This document shows, piece after piece, positions 36,020 through 46,800 of a stretch of 64,000 nucleotides of DNA. Position 1 is the stretch's first letter. The number at the start of each line of letters is the position of its first letter. The stretch comes from Amblyornis subalaris (lineage: Eukaryota; Chordata; Aves; Passeriformes; Ptilonorhynchidae), in the NCBI GenBank assembly GCA_018881555.1, contig JACAXG010000125.1, positions 2,093,212-2,157,211 on the forward strand. Reading direction: 5' to 3'. The notes under the pieces are model-generated. The model saw only the letters and a list, made by a program, of their open reading frames with translations. It did no database searches and was not told the DNA's origin. The translations under genes were made by a program, and so were the position numbers.

Positions 36020-36430
36020 TACACAGACGAGATGGAGAATTCTTTTTTCAAGCTAAATTATGCTGCCCCTTTCCAGCTCCTCTCCAAGTGCCCCCTCCCT
36101 CCCGAGACAACGCATTAAAGCACGGGAAAAGTGATACTTAACATTGAAATTCATCATTAATTCCTCTGTCTTTTATTGTCGTAACATTAGCCGTAATGAA
36201 CTCCTCTCGCGCTGATGTCGATTTGGTGTGTCACTTTCCCTACAAGTGCTTCATAACTTAGCATTAATTAATGGTGACTTCTTGCAAATTGTGTTACAGA
36301 GCTGATGGCACTTGTGGGTAACTGAGTGTCACCAACTGCAGCCATCAAAGTCGCTGTGGTAGCCGAGATTCGGGCGGGATTAATGGCTGCGTCACACCAA
36401 GACATCACCCTTGGATCTTCCCGGGAAAGG
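36020..36430. promoter_or_regulatory. Candidate conserved noncoding element (strongest in window)
   Basis: About 400 repeat-free bases with no long open frame on the left two thirds. Homeodomain-type cores lie at 36155-36160 (ATTAAT), 36186-36190 (ATTAG), 36194-36198 (TAATG), within the perfect palindrome CATTAATTAATG at 36262-36273, and at 36378-36387 (GGATTAATGG). CpG is retained in places (CTCTCGCGCTGATGTCG, GAGATTCGGGCGGG). Dense TAAT cores, retained CpG and absence of repeats are typical of deeply conserved developmental enhancers. This is inference and needs alignment. Confidence 0.4.
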
Positions 36431-37565
36431 AAGGGAAGTTCGTGGCTTGGGAATCGAACTTGGTTCAACTCTCAGCTTTGCAATTCACCTCCAGCACTGG
36501 GCAAATCCATTAAGATGTTTGCACCGTTCTGTGCTGCCACAACTGGGGCAGGTGGAAATCCCAGGGGTTGGGTGGTCACTTNGTGATGTCTGCAAAGTCC
36601 CTCCCAGTCTGAGAAACAGACATCAAGGTGCCTCCACTTCCTGGAGCTTTGGCTTCCAAGGATCTGCCCACCTTTGCTCACCCACACTTTCTGTCACTTC
36701 TTGCCCCCAAATCCAGCTGCCGTGCAAGTCCCCCACTGGCAGCTCGGTCAGGGGGAGTTTGCCCCGAAGTTACACGATAAAACCAGTGGGATTTTATTCC
36801 ATAAGGCAGAAAGTCACATTTGACTGGTTATTGAAGGAGCCTGAAGGGAAAAGCTCATTTGTAAACAGCTCCAGTTCTNCTATCAAGGGCTGTGACTCGG
36901 CTCACAGATGGAGACACCCACNTTTAGTGTCTCTCTGAAGTTGTCTCTCTGTGAGCTGCTTGTTTGAGTTCTTGGGGTGGAGATTTGGTTGATGCTGTGC
37001 ATAGTCTGACTGTACAATAACTTGCCTAAGACCAAAAGATAAAATAAGAGACCAACTTTCATCAGTATTAAGCAAAACACTAAGAGAAAAAAAAAGTTTA
37101 GTTCATTATAAGTCATTGTTTATCAGATTAAATTGGGTCTTTTGGCTTAATAGGGCCNGGGCTCCAGTCCCAATTTTAGCACTGCTTTAAATATAATATA
37201 ATGCTAAACAGCTTTGTTTTCCTTGGAGAAGAGACTCAACCACCTTCTTCAGAGATATTAAAAATGCAGAGGGAGCCTGGTGTTTAATGAGTTCACTTGC
37301 AAAGTACTAAAGCCAGCTACCACCTGTCAGCATCTTCAGATGTGCTCCTAGGCCTTAATTAAGAGCTGTTCTTGGTTTAATTTCACTCCTTCTCTCCCCA
37401 GCCCCACCTACCTCCTTCCCCCCTTTTTGGGTTGCTTTGTTTCAGCAGACAGGAAGCAGCCCCAGAGAGANGCCTTCCAAAGTCAATCAAAAATTAATTT
37501 CAGGTGGCAGCCGAGTCACAACTTCTCATTTATTCATCAAACTCTAGCGACTTCCCAATCTCCTA
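36431..37565. other. Unannotated stretch
   Basis: A 175-codon plus-strand frame (36411-36938) contains several N and is opposed by a minus frame. No domain recognised. 37150-37380 is AT-leaning and repeat-free but lacks distinctive motifs. Confidence 0.4.
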
Positions 37566-37640
37566 ATCACAGAATCATGGAATCACTCATCTTGGAAAAG
37601 ACCTCTAGGATCATCAAGTCCAACCAGCGTATCCCTGNTG
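37566..37640 (-). mobile_element. CR1 LINE 3'-end fragment, very short (minus orientation)
   Basis: ATCACAGAATCATGGAATCA is a clear reverse-complemented CR1 tail, followed by TCTTGGAAAAGACCTCTAGG and ATCATCAAGTCCAACCAGCG. Only about 75 bases remain, so this copy is severely 5'-truncated. Confidence 0.92.
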
Positions 37641-40600
37641 AACGGTTCCAGCTCCTGCTTTTTGCTGCCCATCAGTGGGACAAAAGCAGCCAGCCAAGCA
37701 TGCAAATCAGATTAACAATTTGCACCTTTGTGAAAGGGATTAGCTGCTCTGCCTGGTGTGGATGCTCTAAGAAATCAATCTGCATCTGTCAAAATCTGTA
37801 ACCTTTCTTGTGTCCCTGACTCCATTCTTGGGTTAGTTAAGATAATAATAATAATTAATTAACAGGCTGCTTTAGATTGCATCTTGTCCCATATGGGATT
37901 AATCTTGTATTTCCTTAGGGAGCTGATTTTCCAGGCTGGCTGTGAATTTATTCTTTCTGCTCTAATACACGATGGTGTTTGCATGCTTTCAGGGTCACAG
38001 CTACAGCAGGGAAAGCATCGGAGCTAAAGCAGTGGAGCCAGTTTAGGATTGTGTCCAAATCCCATAAATGCCACATGTGACTTCAGATAAGTCACTTAAT
38101 CACCCTTTCTCACACCCTATATTTACCAGATCAGCCAAGGCAAGCGGATTTACAAGGATGATTCATCCCAAAAAGGGCCAAGGGACACTGCTTCTATTCC
38201 TGACTCCGCTCTGAAACTTCAGTAAAGTCACTTTTTTCACACCATCCCCACTTCCCAGCCGCAGAGGGAGGGCAGCATCTGCTCAGCTCCAAAACCTGAG
38301 TGACAGCCCTCAACCAAGGCACTCTCANAGACATTCCCAACCTTCAGGATCCTTTGGAGAGAAGGTCAGCTTTGTGGAAGGTGGATTTTGGTGGGGTATC
38401 ACACTTCTGATGTCAAAGGGGAGGTGTCACCTGAGGTCAGAGCTCTAAATCATCAGCTCCCGTGAGTAGTGATTAGGTCTGAACTAAGTCTTTTGTACTA
38501 AAAGTAGTGATAAGGCTGAACTTCTACAANGTGGAAACAAATGTCATCTTCCACACTGTGGCATCCCATACCTTGCAAAGCTTTCTCCCATGGAGCTTCT
38601 GCATTTCAATTCCACCCAGTGCAAAAGCGGGTGGCAGAGGGACGCTGAGCAGCCTCTTTGGAGACACTCTGGGCATCAGGATTGGTCCTGATGGTGGGGT
38701 CTGGAGCTCATGGCTATCAAATTTACCCCATGTCTGCTTTAGAGGCACTTTGGGTGAGGGAACTCTGCATCCCGTTGGATGGGCACTTCCCCGGCCATGC
38801 AGCNAGTTTTCCTTTCCAATGTGTACATAACACTTCTATTAAAAGTTAATTTTCTGTCTATTTAAGCTTTCAGCCTCTCCAGTCAATGTCTCAGCTGCAG
38901 TGCTGAGTTCCTAAAATTACTTGAATGTTCCCAAATGCTCAGTTTTCTCTTTCTCCATGACCGCCTCCCCCAGAGGAAGAGTTATTCCCAGCATTCCTCA
39001 CATGACGAAGGGTAGACAGGGAAGTTCAGCTCCATGGTGCTGCTCTGCCATGCAAGCAACACCCACCACCTCCTGTCTCAGTCAGACTATTGGTGGCTTT
39101 NTTTCCTCTCAGAAGGATCCAGGCAGTGCTGCAATTCCAGCAGTTGCTCCATCATCACAATCCTGACTTGTCTGGCCTTGAACCTGCCTGCATGACAAGG
39201 AGAAGAATGTTGTCCTNATACCACAAACTGGTCATGTCAGCCTGGGACCAGCAAGAATCTGCTTCTTGGCACACATTTGTAGCTCCTATAATGTGTGTTC
39301 ACCTTCATCTGCGGTCGTAGAGTGAACCTGTGAGAAGGAGCAGCAAGACAGGGTTGGGATGGAGTGGAAAAGGAGCAGAGCAGGATTTGTGATGAGCTTG
39401 TCAGGCAAAATTGTGACTTGGCTCACTCATCAGGGAAGGCCTGAGGGAAGTCCTGGGAGTACTCACACATCAGAACCAGCAGCCCCCGGGACTACTCAGG
39501 TCTTGTCAGGCAAGGAATGACATCTCCCTTTGAGCAAATGTCCATCCCTGGAGTTCTGGATCCCTGTCCATCCACTCAGCAGCTTGTTTTTGTGACAGCT
39601 GACACGGGGATTGCTCGGTGCAAATTGCAATTACAGCCCAAGCACGATGAATCCAGACTTAGCAAACAGGCAGCTTCAAACAACCAACAATTCAGCTCAG
39701 AGGGATGGGCCTCCTCCCGGGAGAAAAAGGCTCCTGAGGAGCCAGTAGGTCTCTTCCAAAAGGGATGTGTGCCCAGGCAACAGCAGGGCTGGGCTTTCTA
39801 GGGGAGGATGCTCAGGTGTTAAACAGAGAGGGTATTGTGACTNGCTCCTCTGCCAAGCACTGAGGGAGACAGGGGTGCTCCTGGGCTGGTGCCATCCCAC
39901 TCAATAACCCCACAGGTAAACAGGGAACNTCTCCCCCATACTGAGGGAATCAGATGCTAAAATGTAATGGGAGCTGGAAGAAATTTGGAATAAAAAATTT
40001 TCTTACAAAATAAATTATATCTATTATATTTTTTTAAATATTTTTTTTAAANTATATGGGGTTTTTTTTAAAAGTGTGTTAAATCTGATTTTGGTGGTGC
40101 ACCTCTAAGGTTTTAANCCTACAAGATCTCCAGTCTCAAATATAATCAAGGGTCTCCCTTAAGCCCCTTCCTGCCAGCTCTCACTGCGGGCCACAGGAGT
40201 GAGGGAACTGCAATCCTGCAAAGCCACGAGTCCAAGGATGCCCCACAGAGACACCCCAGAAGGTTCCCATACGGTCGAATAAGCTGCAGGAACTGATTTC
40301 CTGGCAGCAGCCGTGGCGCACAGTGGGAACAAACCTGTCCCAAAGTGTCTCCCCTCCCTCCTGCGTGCCAAGCACAGCTGAGCCATGGCCCTGCCGTGGG
40401 GANCAGAGGATGCCAGAGCTGGAGCTCCTCAGGAGACCTGGAGCTGAGCTGTGAACTGCTTTGNCTGCACACAGGTCACTCCTCCAGCACACAGGAAGGC
40501 GTCTGTGGAGAAGACTCTCCAGAGCACAGGACAGTGTGGTCATTGTAAGGTCCTTCCTTGAGCTAATTGGTGAAAAGCAGATGGATCCAAGCTGCCAAAT

Positions 40601-41261
40601 GGACTTGGTCCTGTGTTCTTGCTGTACTTTTGGTCAGCACTTTTTGCTGTCCCAGACCTCAAGGCCTGAGTTTGCATCCCTTGTAGNAGTGGTGAGTCTG
40701 CTCACCGAACAGGACAAGAGTGGCAGGTCATTGTCCCTCTTCTCTTGCACCCTGGTGTAGCCCCATGTCACACATAGGCTGGTGTTGGAGGGTGACAGAA
40801 GCACTGAGCATGGAGAAAGAGGCTGGATTTGCAACCTCTGAGTAGTTTCTTCCTGTTTATCCCTCACCTCACCAGACTACTGCCCCTTGTCTCTGTGTCT
40901 TCCCAAAGGGCCACCTTGCTCTTCAGTCCCTACCCTTGGATGCTGTTGATGGTCATGGAGGAGATGGGAAGTGCCTGAACTCTTTGGAGCCTCTGCACAG
41001 TCTCCAGCATGCCTGGCTCTGCTTCACCCTCTTCCTCAGCTTTCCTTCCATCTTTGCTGAAAATACAATTCCTGGGACAATAATTGCCAGACAACACGAA
41101 GAAGGTTTTGTCCANCACAGGAAGGTTTCGTTCTCCGGCCTTATCCCACAGCTCTTTCAATCCACCTCCCTCAACAACCCTTTTCAGCGGCTTCAGCTGG
41201 CCAGACAGACAAATTTCAACCTCTTTCTTGCAGCGTGCAAAGTCCACTGCTTTGATCTGTC
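37641..41261. other. Unannotated 3.6 kb stretch
   Basis: No gene or CR1 recognised. A TAA-rich patch with AATTAATTAA lies at 37841-37862. 39981-40080 is AT-rich low complexity. Frames of about 100-120 codons (40146-40543 minus, 40936-41295 plus) overlap in several phases. A pyrimidine tract ending in TTTCTTGCAG (41224-41233) resembles a splice acceptor, but the downstream frame shows nothing recognisable. Confidence 0.42.
39981..40080. repeat. AT-rich low-complexity tract
   Basis: Alternating A and T runs with three T or A homopolymers of 7-8 bases, and an N. No element ends recognised. Confidence 0.75.
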
Positions 41262-41600
41262 CCGCGGGGCGGGATTTATCTCACCTGACGTTTGATGCGC
41301 GCCGCGTTGGTCGTCCGCGGCCGAGCCGCTCACCTTCAGACACCTTCGGAGCCTGCAGAGAGAAAGGAGCCCTGCCAGGACGTGACTCATCCGACCTATT
41401 TGGGATGTCTGCTTTAGAGCGAGATTAATCACGCCCTGCAAGCACCTGCTTTGCTCCCGCTAAGGCAGGAGTCCAGACAACGAGCCCGCGTGGATCCAAC
41501 CCNGGCGTCTTTTCGGGAGCTCGTCTCCCCGGGATCATCGGCTCTAATGAACCCTCCAGCAGTTTTGTCAGTCCTGCCTTTTCTGAGCTGTGCTTTGGCC
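41262..41600. promoter_or_regulatory. Short CpG-rich islet with GC box
   Basis: GGGGCGGG (Sp1/KLF-type GC box) at 41266-41273 is followed by TGATGCGCGCCGCGTTGG and TCCGCGGCCGAGCCGCTC, about 13 CpG in some 75 bases by eye. CpG remains frequent to about 41545. TAATGAACC and CTAATAATGAG motifs lie at the right side. This is the most CpG-dense part of the window and a plausible promoter or constitutively unmethylated regulatory element. No transcript can be shown. Confidence 0.4.
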
Positions 41601-42576
41601 CCTGCTGTGTGATGACAGCTAATAATGAGCAGTGTGACCTAATGAGAGCAAGGGCTGCTGTTGTCTCCCGAAAAGAGATTTCTGCCCTTCAGAGGAGGNG
41701 GCAGAAGGTGTGTGAAGGTACCAGACTAGGCAGCCACGCTCGGGTTCTGGACGTGGGTGGATTTGGGGGTATTTTTATACTGCCCAGATGGTGAGGATCC
41801 TGCTCAAACAGTGCAGAAGGGATATCAGAGAGCGTAAGTAACTTAGGGATATGTTCAAACTGCAGAATGCTGAGTGTTCTTGTGCTCTGTCTGCTTCTCC
41901 TGACAGTGCTGGCTCTCAGCCTTGCCAAAGTCAGGGCTCACACTGGGAAAAAGGAGGAAATCCAGAGTCCCAGAGCTGGGGAACATCTCTTTANACCACT
42001 CAGTGTCCCAGCCATGCAGCATCATAGGCCATAAACACCTACACAGACAACCTTTGGAAGCAGCTCTGGGAGTGAAAGGGGNTCAGATGTTGGAAGCAAA
42101 GTGCCAGGTGCTCCAGTCAGGATCCNGGTACGGATGGAGCAGAGAACTGGACACCACAGCACACCACTGGGACCTCCAGGCANGCAGGGGAAGAACTGCA
42201 GCCAACACACGTGCCAATGGACTGGACTGAGACTGGCCCTCTATGCCCACACCTAATAAATTCACCCAGGGCACAAGACAAGGGGCTTGGACCCACACAA
42301 ATATTCATGTGCACTCATTGCTTGGTGTTTCCAGAGCTCAGGCACCATTTGTGTCTGAGTGTGAGTCCTTAACAGTGCTGAGCCTGAGCTTGCAAAAGGG
42401 CCTTGACCTCTACTTAATTAATAGAGAAGAGATATTCTTGATGTATGGCTTGCTGTTAGCATCCCTGGTTTGATACAAGTTAATTTAACGACTGCAGGAT
42501 CTGTGCTGGAAGCAGGATCGTGGGACTTGGCTCTGGGGGCAGTTCCAGNTTTCATTATGCCATTGATTAATGACTA
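41601..42576. other. Unannotated stretch
   Basis: A 102-codon plus-strand frame (41922-42230) with several N and overlapping minus-strand frames. Nothing recognised. Confidence 0.42.
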
Positions 42577-42968
42577 TCACAGAATCATAGAATGGTTGGG
42601 GTTTGACTGGACCTTGAATATCATCTTGCTCCAACCCCATGCNGTGGGCAGGGACACCTTCCACTATCCCAGGTTGTTCCAAAACCCATCCAACCTGAAC
42701 TTGGACACTNCCAGGGATGGGGCAGCCCCAGCTTCTCTGGGCAACCTGTGCCAGGGCTTCACCACTCTCACAGTCAAAAAATATTTCCAAATATCTGATT
42801 TAAAGCTGCTTTCTGTCATTTTGAAGGTGTTCCCCATTGTCTTGTCCCTCCAGACCCTTGTCCAAAGTTCTTCTCCAGCTCTCCTGAAGCCCCTTGGGCA
42901 CTGGAAGATGCTCAAAGGTCTCCCCAGACCCTTCTCCAGGTTGAAGAATCCCATCTCAGCCTTCCCCA
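42577..42968 (-). mobile_element. CR1 LINE 3' fragment, about 390 bases (minus orientation)
   Basis: Starts with ATCACAGAATCATAGAATGG, an intact reverse-complemented CR1 tail. The usual order follows: GGGCAGGGACACCTTCCACT, CCAACCTGAACTTGGACACT, CTTCTCTGGGCAACCTGTGC, TTCACCACTCTCACAGTC, TGTTCCCCATTGTCTTGTCC, AAAGGTCTCCCCAGACCCTT and CTCCAGGTTGAAGAATCCC. It is one of the best preserved copies. Frames of 228 codons (plus) and 130 codons (minus) across it are element sequence and not host genes. Confidence 0.96.
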
Positions 42969-44704
42969 TCCTAAAACCACAGGGAGAGTCTGAGCCCAGC
43001 TCAGTCTGTACTTGGTTTGACAGCCAAAAACTCCCAGCCATTCCCATCTCTGTCACAGAGATGAGATCCTTATCCTGTCAGTGGAGAGCAGCATCAAAGT
43101 CTCTTTTCCCCATCTCCCTGAGCAATGTGGAGCAANCCTCTCATCAGTGGCGCTGAACCCCTTCTTGTTTCTGCTGAGAGCTGCCCTTGTCGGGCGAGCA
43201 CGAGCTGTATCAAACACTCATCTTTTATTGCCCTCACACCCAGCCCCGACCAAGGCAGTGCAGGAGACACGCAGGGAGAAGTGAACCACCTCTCTCCTGG
43301 CACTCCAGGCCGTTTGCTTCCTGGAGAGGAGAGGAATTCCCCTGCAGTGCCTCACAGGGGTTTGCTCTCCCCCTGCAAAAGCAAAGCAGTGTTTAACATG
43401 AGACGAAATCAGTGAGCAGGAGCACCGGAGTGGGGCCGAGGGTGAGATGATGTTTTGTGATACAGTTAAAGGCTCACAGCAATCTCAGTGTTTTGGGAAC
43501 AGATAATATGAGGTGGGAAGTCTCCCATACACTTTTCAGGCATCACTGTTCTTAGAGGAGTCACTAATCCATTTGGAGGAAAAAAAATTATTTACACAGC
43601 AGGAGATGAAGAAGGGCTCGAGCCCCCCTGTCCCAGCACTTGGCTGAAGTTTCAATACAGCCCTCAATAAAATCAAACCAGTGCTGNTGACTGTCTGAGT
43701 CTTTCTCAGGAGCAGTAAAATCCAAGCTAAATAAGACAAGTTGCAGCTATGCTAGTCCCTGATTTTGTCTGGCATCTCTTGTTTCAGCCAGAAAGGAGGA
43801 GATGAATGTGAAAGTGCAGGGAAAATACGGAAGAAAAGGAGGATGAGGCTTCAGATTGGAAGAGAGCCAGTAAATATTGTGGCCACAGGCAAGGTCTGAA
43901 CCAGAATACTCTGTACTGAGCAGGAGGGACCACGCTGTCCATCCAGGGGCTGCAGTGATTTAATCCACTCCTGAGGAAGCTATAGAGAGCAGGAAGGAGG
44001 GAAGGATATTTCCTTTATCACAAGAACACAATCCAGGACAGACCAACAGTATTTCTGAGAGACTTTCTTCACCCAGAAAAAGCCTACAATGCATCTTTCT
44101 CTGCTTTATTTTCCCCATGTTTATCAGAGAACTCCAAGCAAGACACCCTGGGGACTGTGACAGAGCAAAGGTATGCAAAGAAGGAAGAATTTGAGGCTAT
44201 TTTTCCACTGGGAATATCTTTTCAAGCTGAAAATCTGCACTGGCCACCATTCCATCCCCTCGAGGCTCCTTCATCCACACCCACATTTGCACTTGGAGGT
44301 GCAAATTCCCTCTGTTGTGCTGACATGCAGGATGCTGCCTGACCCCAGTCTCTGCAAGCAGCTCCCCTCAGAGCCCATTAAAGTGATTTGCCTGAACCCC
44401 AGTGAAACTGGGCAGTGAGTCATTTCCCCTCTATTGTATTTCTCCAATATCCAATATCACCCCTTGGATCAATCNCTACATTTCTGTGCTTTTCCTGCCA
44501 GTTGAGGTGCTGTCCTTTCCTCAGGGATTTCTGGAAGAGTTATTTAAGCTGCCTCCAGGTCGGGCTGTGGATGCTGTTTGCCAGCTCTGAGCCTCTGCAG
44601 AAGCTGTGGAGCCGTGGCTGTGCCCGGCAGCATCCAGGTACACGGAAGTCCACCTTCCAGCACTGCCCTCCTCCTCTACAGCCACCCCGGGCAGGAACTC
44701 CAAC
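42969..44704. other. Unannotated stretch
   Basis: No gene recognised. Overlapping short frames at 43081-43415 and 44157-44418 lack motifs. A8 at 43581-43588. Confidence 0.42.
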
Positions 44705-44830
44705 GGCATTAATGAGTCACTGTTTGCACTCCCCAGGTCTCGAGTTATCGCTGGAATACTCATCTAAATCTGGTGGCCAAACAAATTAAAACTAATGAGG
44801 CCATTAGGGTCATATTAGCATAGAGGGAAC
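44705..44830. promoter_or_regulatory. Weak candidate noncoding element
   Basis: A short repeat-free block with GCATTAATGAGTCAC (containing TGAGTCA, an AP-1-type site, at 44713-44719), AAATTAAAACTAATGAGG and GCCATTAGGG. Called from motif density only. Confidence 0.25.
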
Positions 44831-45200
44831 ACGGGAGAGCTTCCNGAGGAGGCTTCGCTGCCACACTGGGCACGTGCCCTGCCGCGTGCTGCCGGCACAG
44901 CCGGGTTCCCAAACAGGCTTGGGGAGAACAGGAGCAGATGGAGTAGATGCAGGGATGATCCAGCACCAAATCTGGGATGTGGCAGGATGGGGCAGCAGCT
45001 CCTTGCTGCCTCCNGGGGCACCTGATAACGGCAAGCAGGGTGGGAGCGGGCTGGATCAAGGACAAGAGGCAAGGATTTGAGTGGATGGATGGAATTTGGT
45101 GCTCAACTCCAAGGATTTTTTTTGTCTCAGCTCCCAACGTGAACCACTTGACCTCTGCTGGTAAATGAGCCTGGTGCTCCAAGAGAGACTTCAGAAAGGT
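44831..45200. other. Unannotated stretch under the longest open frame of the window
   Basis: Part of a 246-codon minus-strand frame (44760-45500). Three N bases sit in that frame (44845, 45014, 45388), frames of 60-90 codons overlap it on both strands, and it crosses both the tandem array at 45201-45245 and the candidate element at 44705-44830. No domain, signal peptide logic or family resemblance was found, so I do not call a gene. Confidence 0.42.
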
Positions 45201-45245
45201 CATCTGAGTAATTCCCATCTGAGTAATTCCCATCTGAGTAACTCC
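45201..45245. repeat. 15-base unit repeated three times
   Basis: CATCTGAGTAATTCC occurs at 45201-45215 and 45216-45230, then once more with one change (AATTCC to AACTCC) at 45231-45245. The unit is a multiple of three, so it keeps frames open and yields His-Leu-Ser-Asn-Ser repeats on the plus strand. That alone is not evidence of coding. Confidence 0.97.
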
Positions 45246-46727
45246 CACGCAGGTGGCTCCGCAGCCATGAAGCCAAGGAAGCAGAGGGAACGAGATGTGA
45301 AGCCAGACACATCCTCTCTCTCCCTTCCCTTTGGCTACACACAAGGCTCCCATAGCATCTCTGCTGGCCCAGGAGCCCACCTGGGTGGNGGCTGCTGGAA
45401 GAGCCAAATTCGATGGGAAGACGAGCAGTTCTAGAAGAAATCCAACTGACACAGAAATGAGGATGGCTCCTCTAAGGGAAGACAGGCCAAAATAGGACAT
45501 TCATCCACACTGAGATCCACCCTGTCCTGCAGGCACTCACCCGTGGGAAGTGCCAGTCCCCATGCCTCCTTGAAAATGGGGGAGAAGATCCCATGCTACC
45601 CCCCTGGGACAAGAACCAGAGCGTTCCTGCTCCTGCTCTGCCTTTGAAACACAGACCGTGGGTATCACGATACAGATGGCACTGAAAGGGTCACAAACCA
45701 AGGGTACCTGAGCAGAAGAGGCACCTCAGACACACACAAATATTTCAGAGCCTCAGTGAGAACCTCCAGACACCTCCTCAGTAGGTCCTCTGTCCTTCCC
45801 ACCCCTCCTTCCTCAGGCACCAGAGGGGCAGCTGCTTGGGAGACGCAGGACAAAGGCTTTTGGGGGACGTTAGAATCTTCAGCAAGGTTCAGAGAACAAG
45901 GCANATGTTTTGGTTAACACCTGTAAACTTGGCTGTTGTTTTCTGAGATTTATTTATTTTATAATTTTATTTTGCGATGAATTTCTTTCCTGCTGTAGAG
46001 GGAGCACTGAGAAGGGATTATTTGTCATTCAAGCTGGTGATAATCCCACCACTATGGTGTCATTTCTGTTTTCTTGGATGGATGAGGGTCACTTTTAGGA
46101 CCCCTTTTCGTAGGAATGAACATTTAAACGAGAAATTTTAAAATGTATTTCCCATAAGCATTTATGCTAATGAAGAGAGCACTTACAGAAATCTCCAAAA
46201 AGGAACACTCTATCATCTCTGCTTGTCTTGTTTCCTGGACATCATCCAAGACTGACATAATCCTTATGTTTCTTTGCAGGGCTAAAAGGTCTTAGAAGCA
46301 TCTCCAGAGGTTCTTCTGCTTCCATAACAGCACTTGCAACCTGTGTAACAGCCAATAAACAGCACTGATATATTGTGATAATAAAATCACAGCCAACCAA
46401 GGTGTCTGGATGGCTCAGGTGATGGTACCTCGGTCACAAAGCTTGTCACCAGCCCAGACTGGGCCTCAGGTGACATCAGGAGAAAGCCATTGTCACCTCA
46501 TGCTGCAAGAGTGACATTTTATGNGACACCAACCAGCTCTTAGAGTTCTCAGGGAATAAGTCAATGATATGAGAGGCAACTGGGAATGAAATCTTATCTC
46601 AATAGGAGTAGTTAAATGAACATTGAGGATTAAAGATGAGCTGATACCAAGGGAAGAATTTGTGACGTTCTTTGCTGAGACACAGCAGGGAATACAGGAC
46701 CTACATGTCCAGAATATGTGTCCTTCA
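45246..46727. other. Unannotated stretch
   Basis: No gene recognised. 45940-46250 is AT-rich with TTTATTTATTTTATAATTTT near 45951-45970. No interspersed repeat seen. Confidence 0.42.
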
Positions 46728-46800
46728 CAGAACCANGGANTGGTTTGGGTTGGAAGGGACCTTAAAGATCACCTAATTCCAAGCCCATGGGCAGGGAGGC
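46728..46800 (-). mobile_element. CR1 LINE 3'-end fragment, short (minus orientation)
   Basis: CACAGAACCA-N-GGA-N-TGG is a decayed tail, followed by GGTTTGGGTTGGAAGGGACC, TTAAAGATCACCTAATTCCA and CATGGGCAGGGAGGCCACC. Similarity stops near 46800. Confidence 0.9.

Noticed and set aside
41224..41233. Splice-acceptor-like TTTCTTGCAG
   Set aside because: Acceptor-like strings are common by chance, and the following sequence gives no recognisable exon or matching donor.
42470..43156. 228-codon open frame on the plus strand
   Set aside because: More than half of it is translated antisense CR1 sequence, and N codons interrupt it.
44760..45500. 246-codon open frame on the minus strand, the longest in the window
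   Set aside because: It contains several unreadable codons from N, crosses a tandem array and a TAAT-rich block, has no family resemblance and is overlapped by many frames on both strands.
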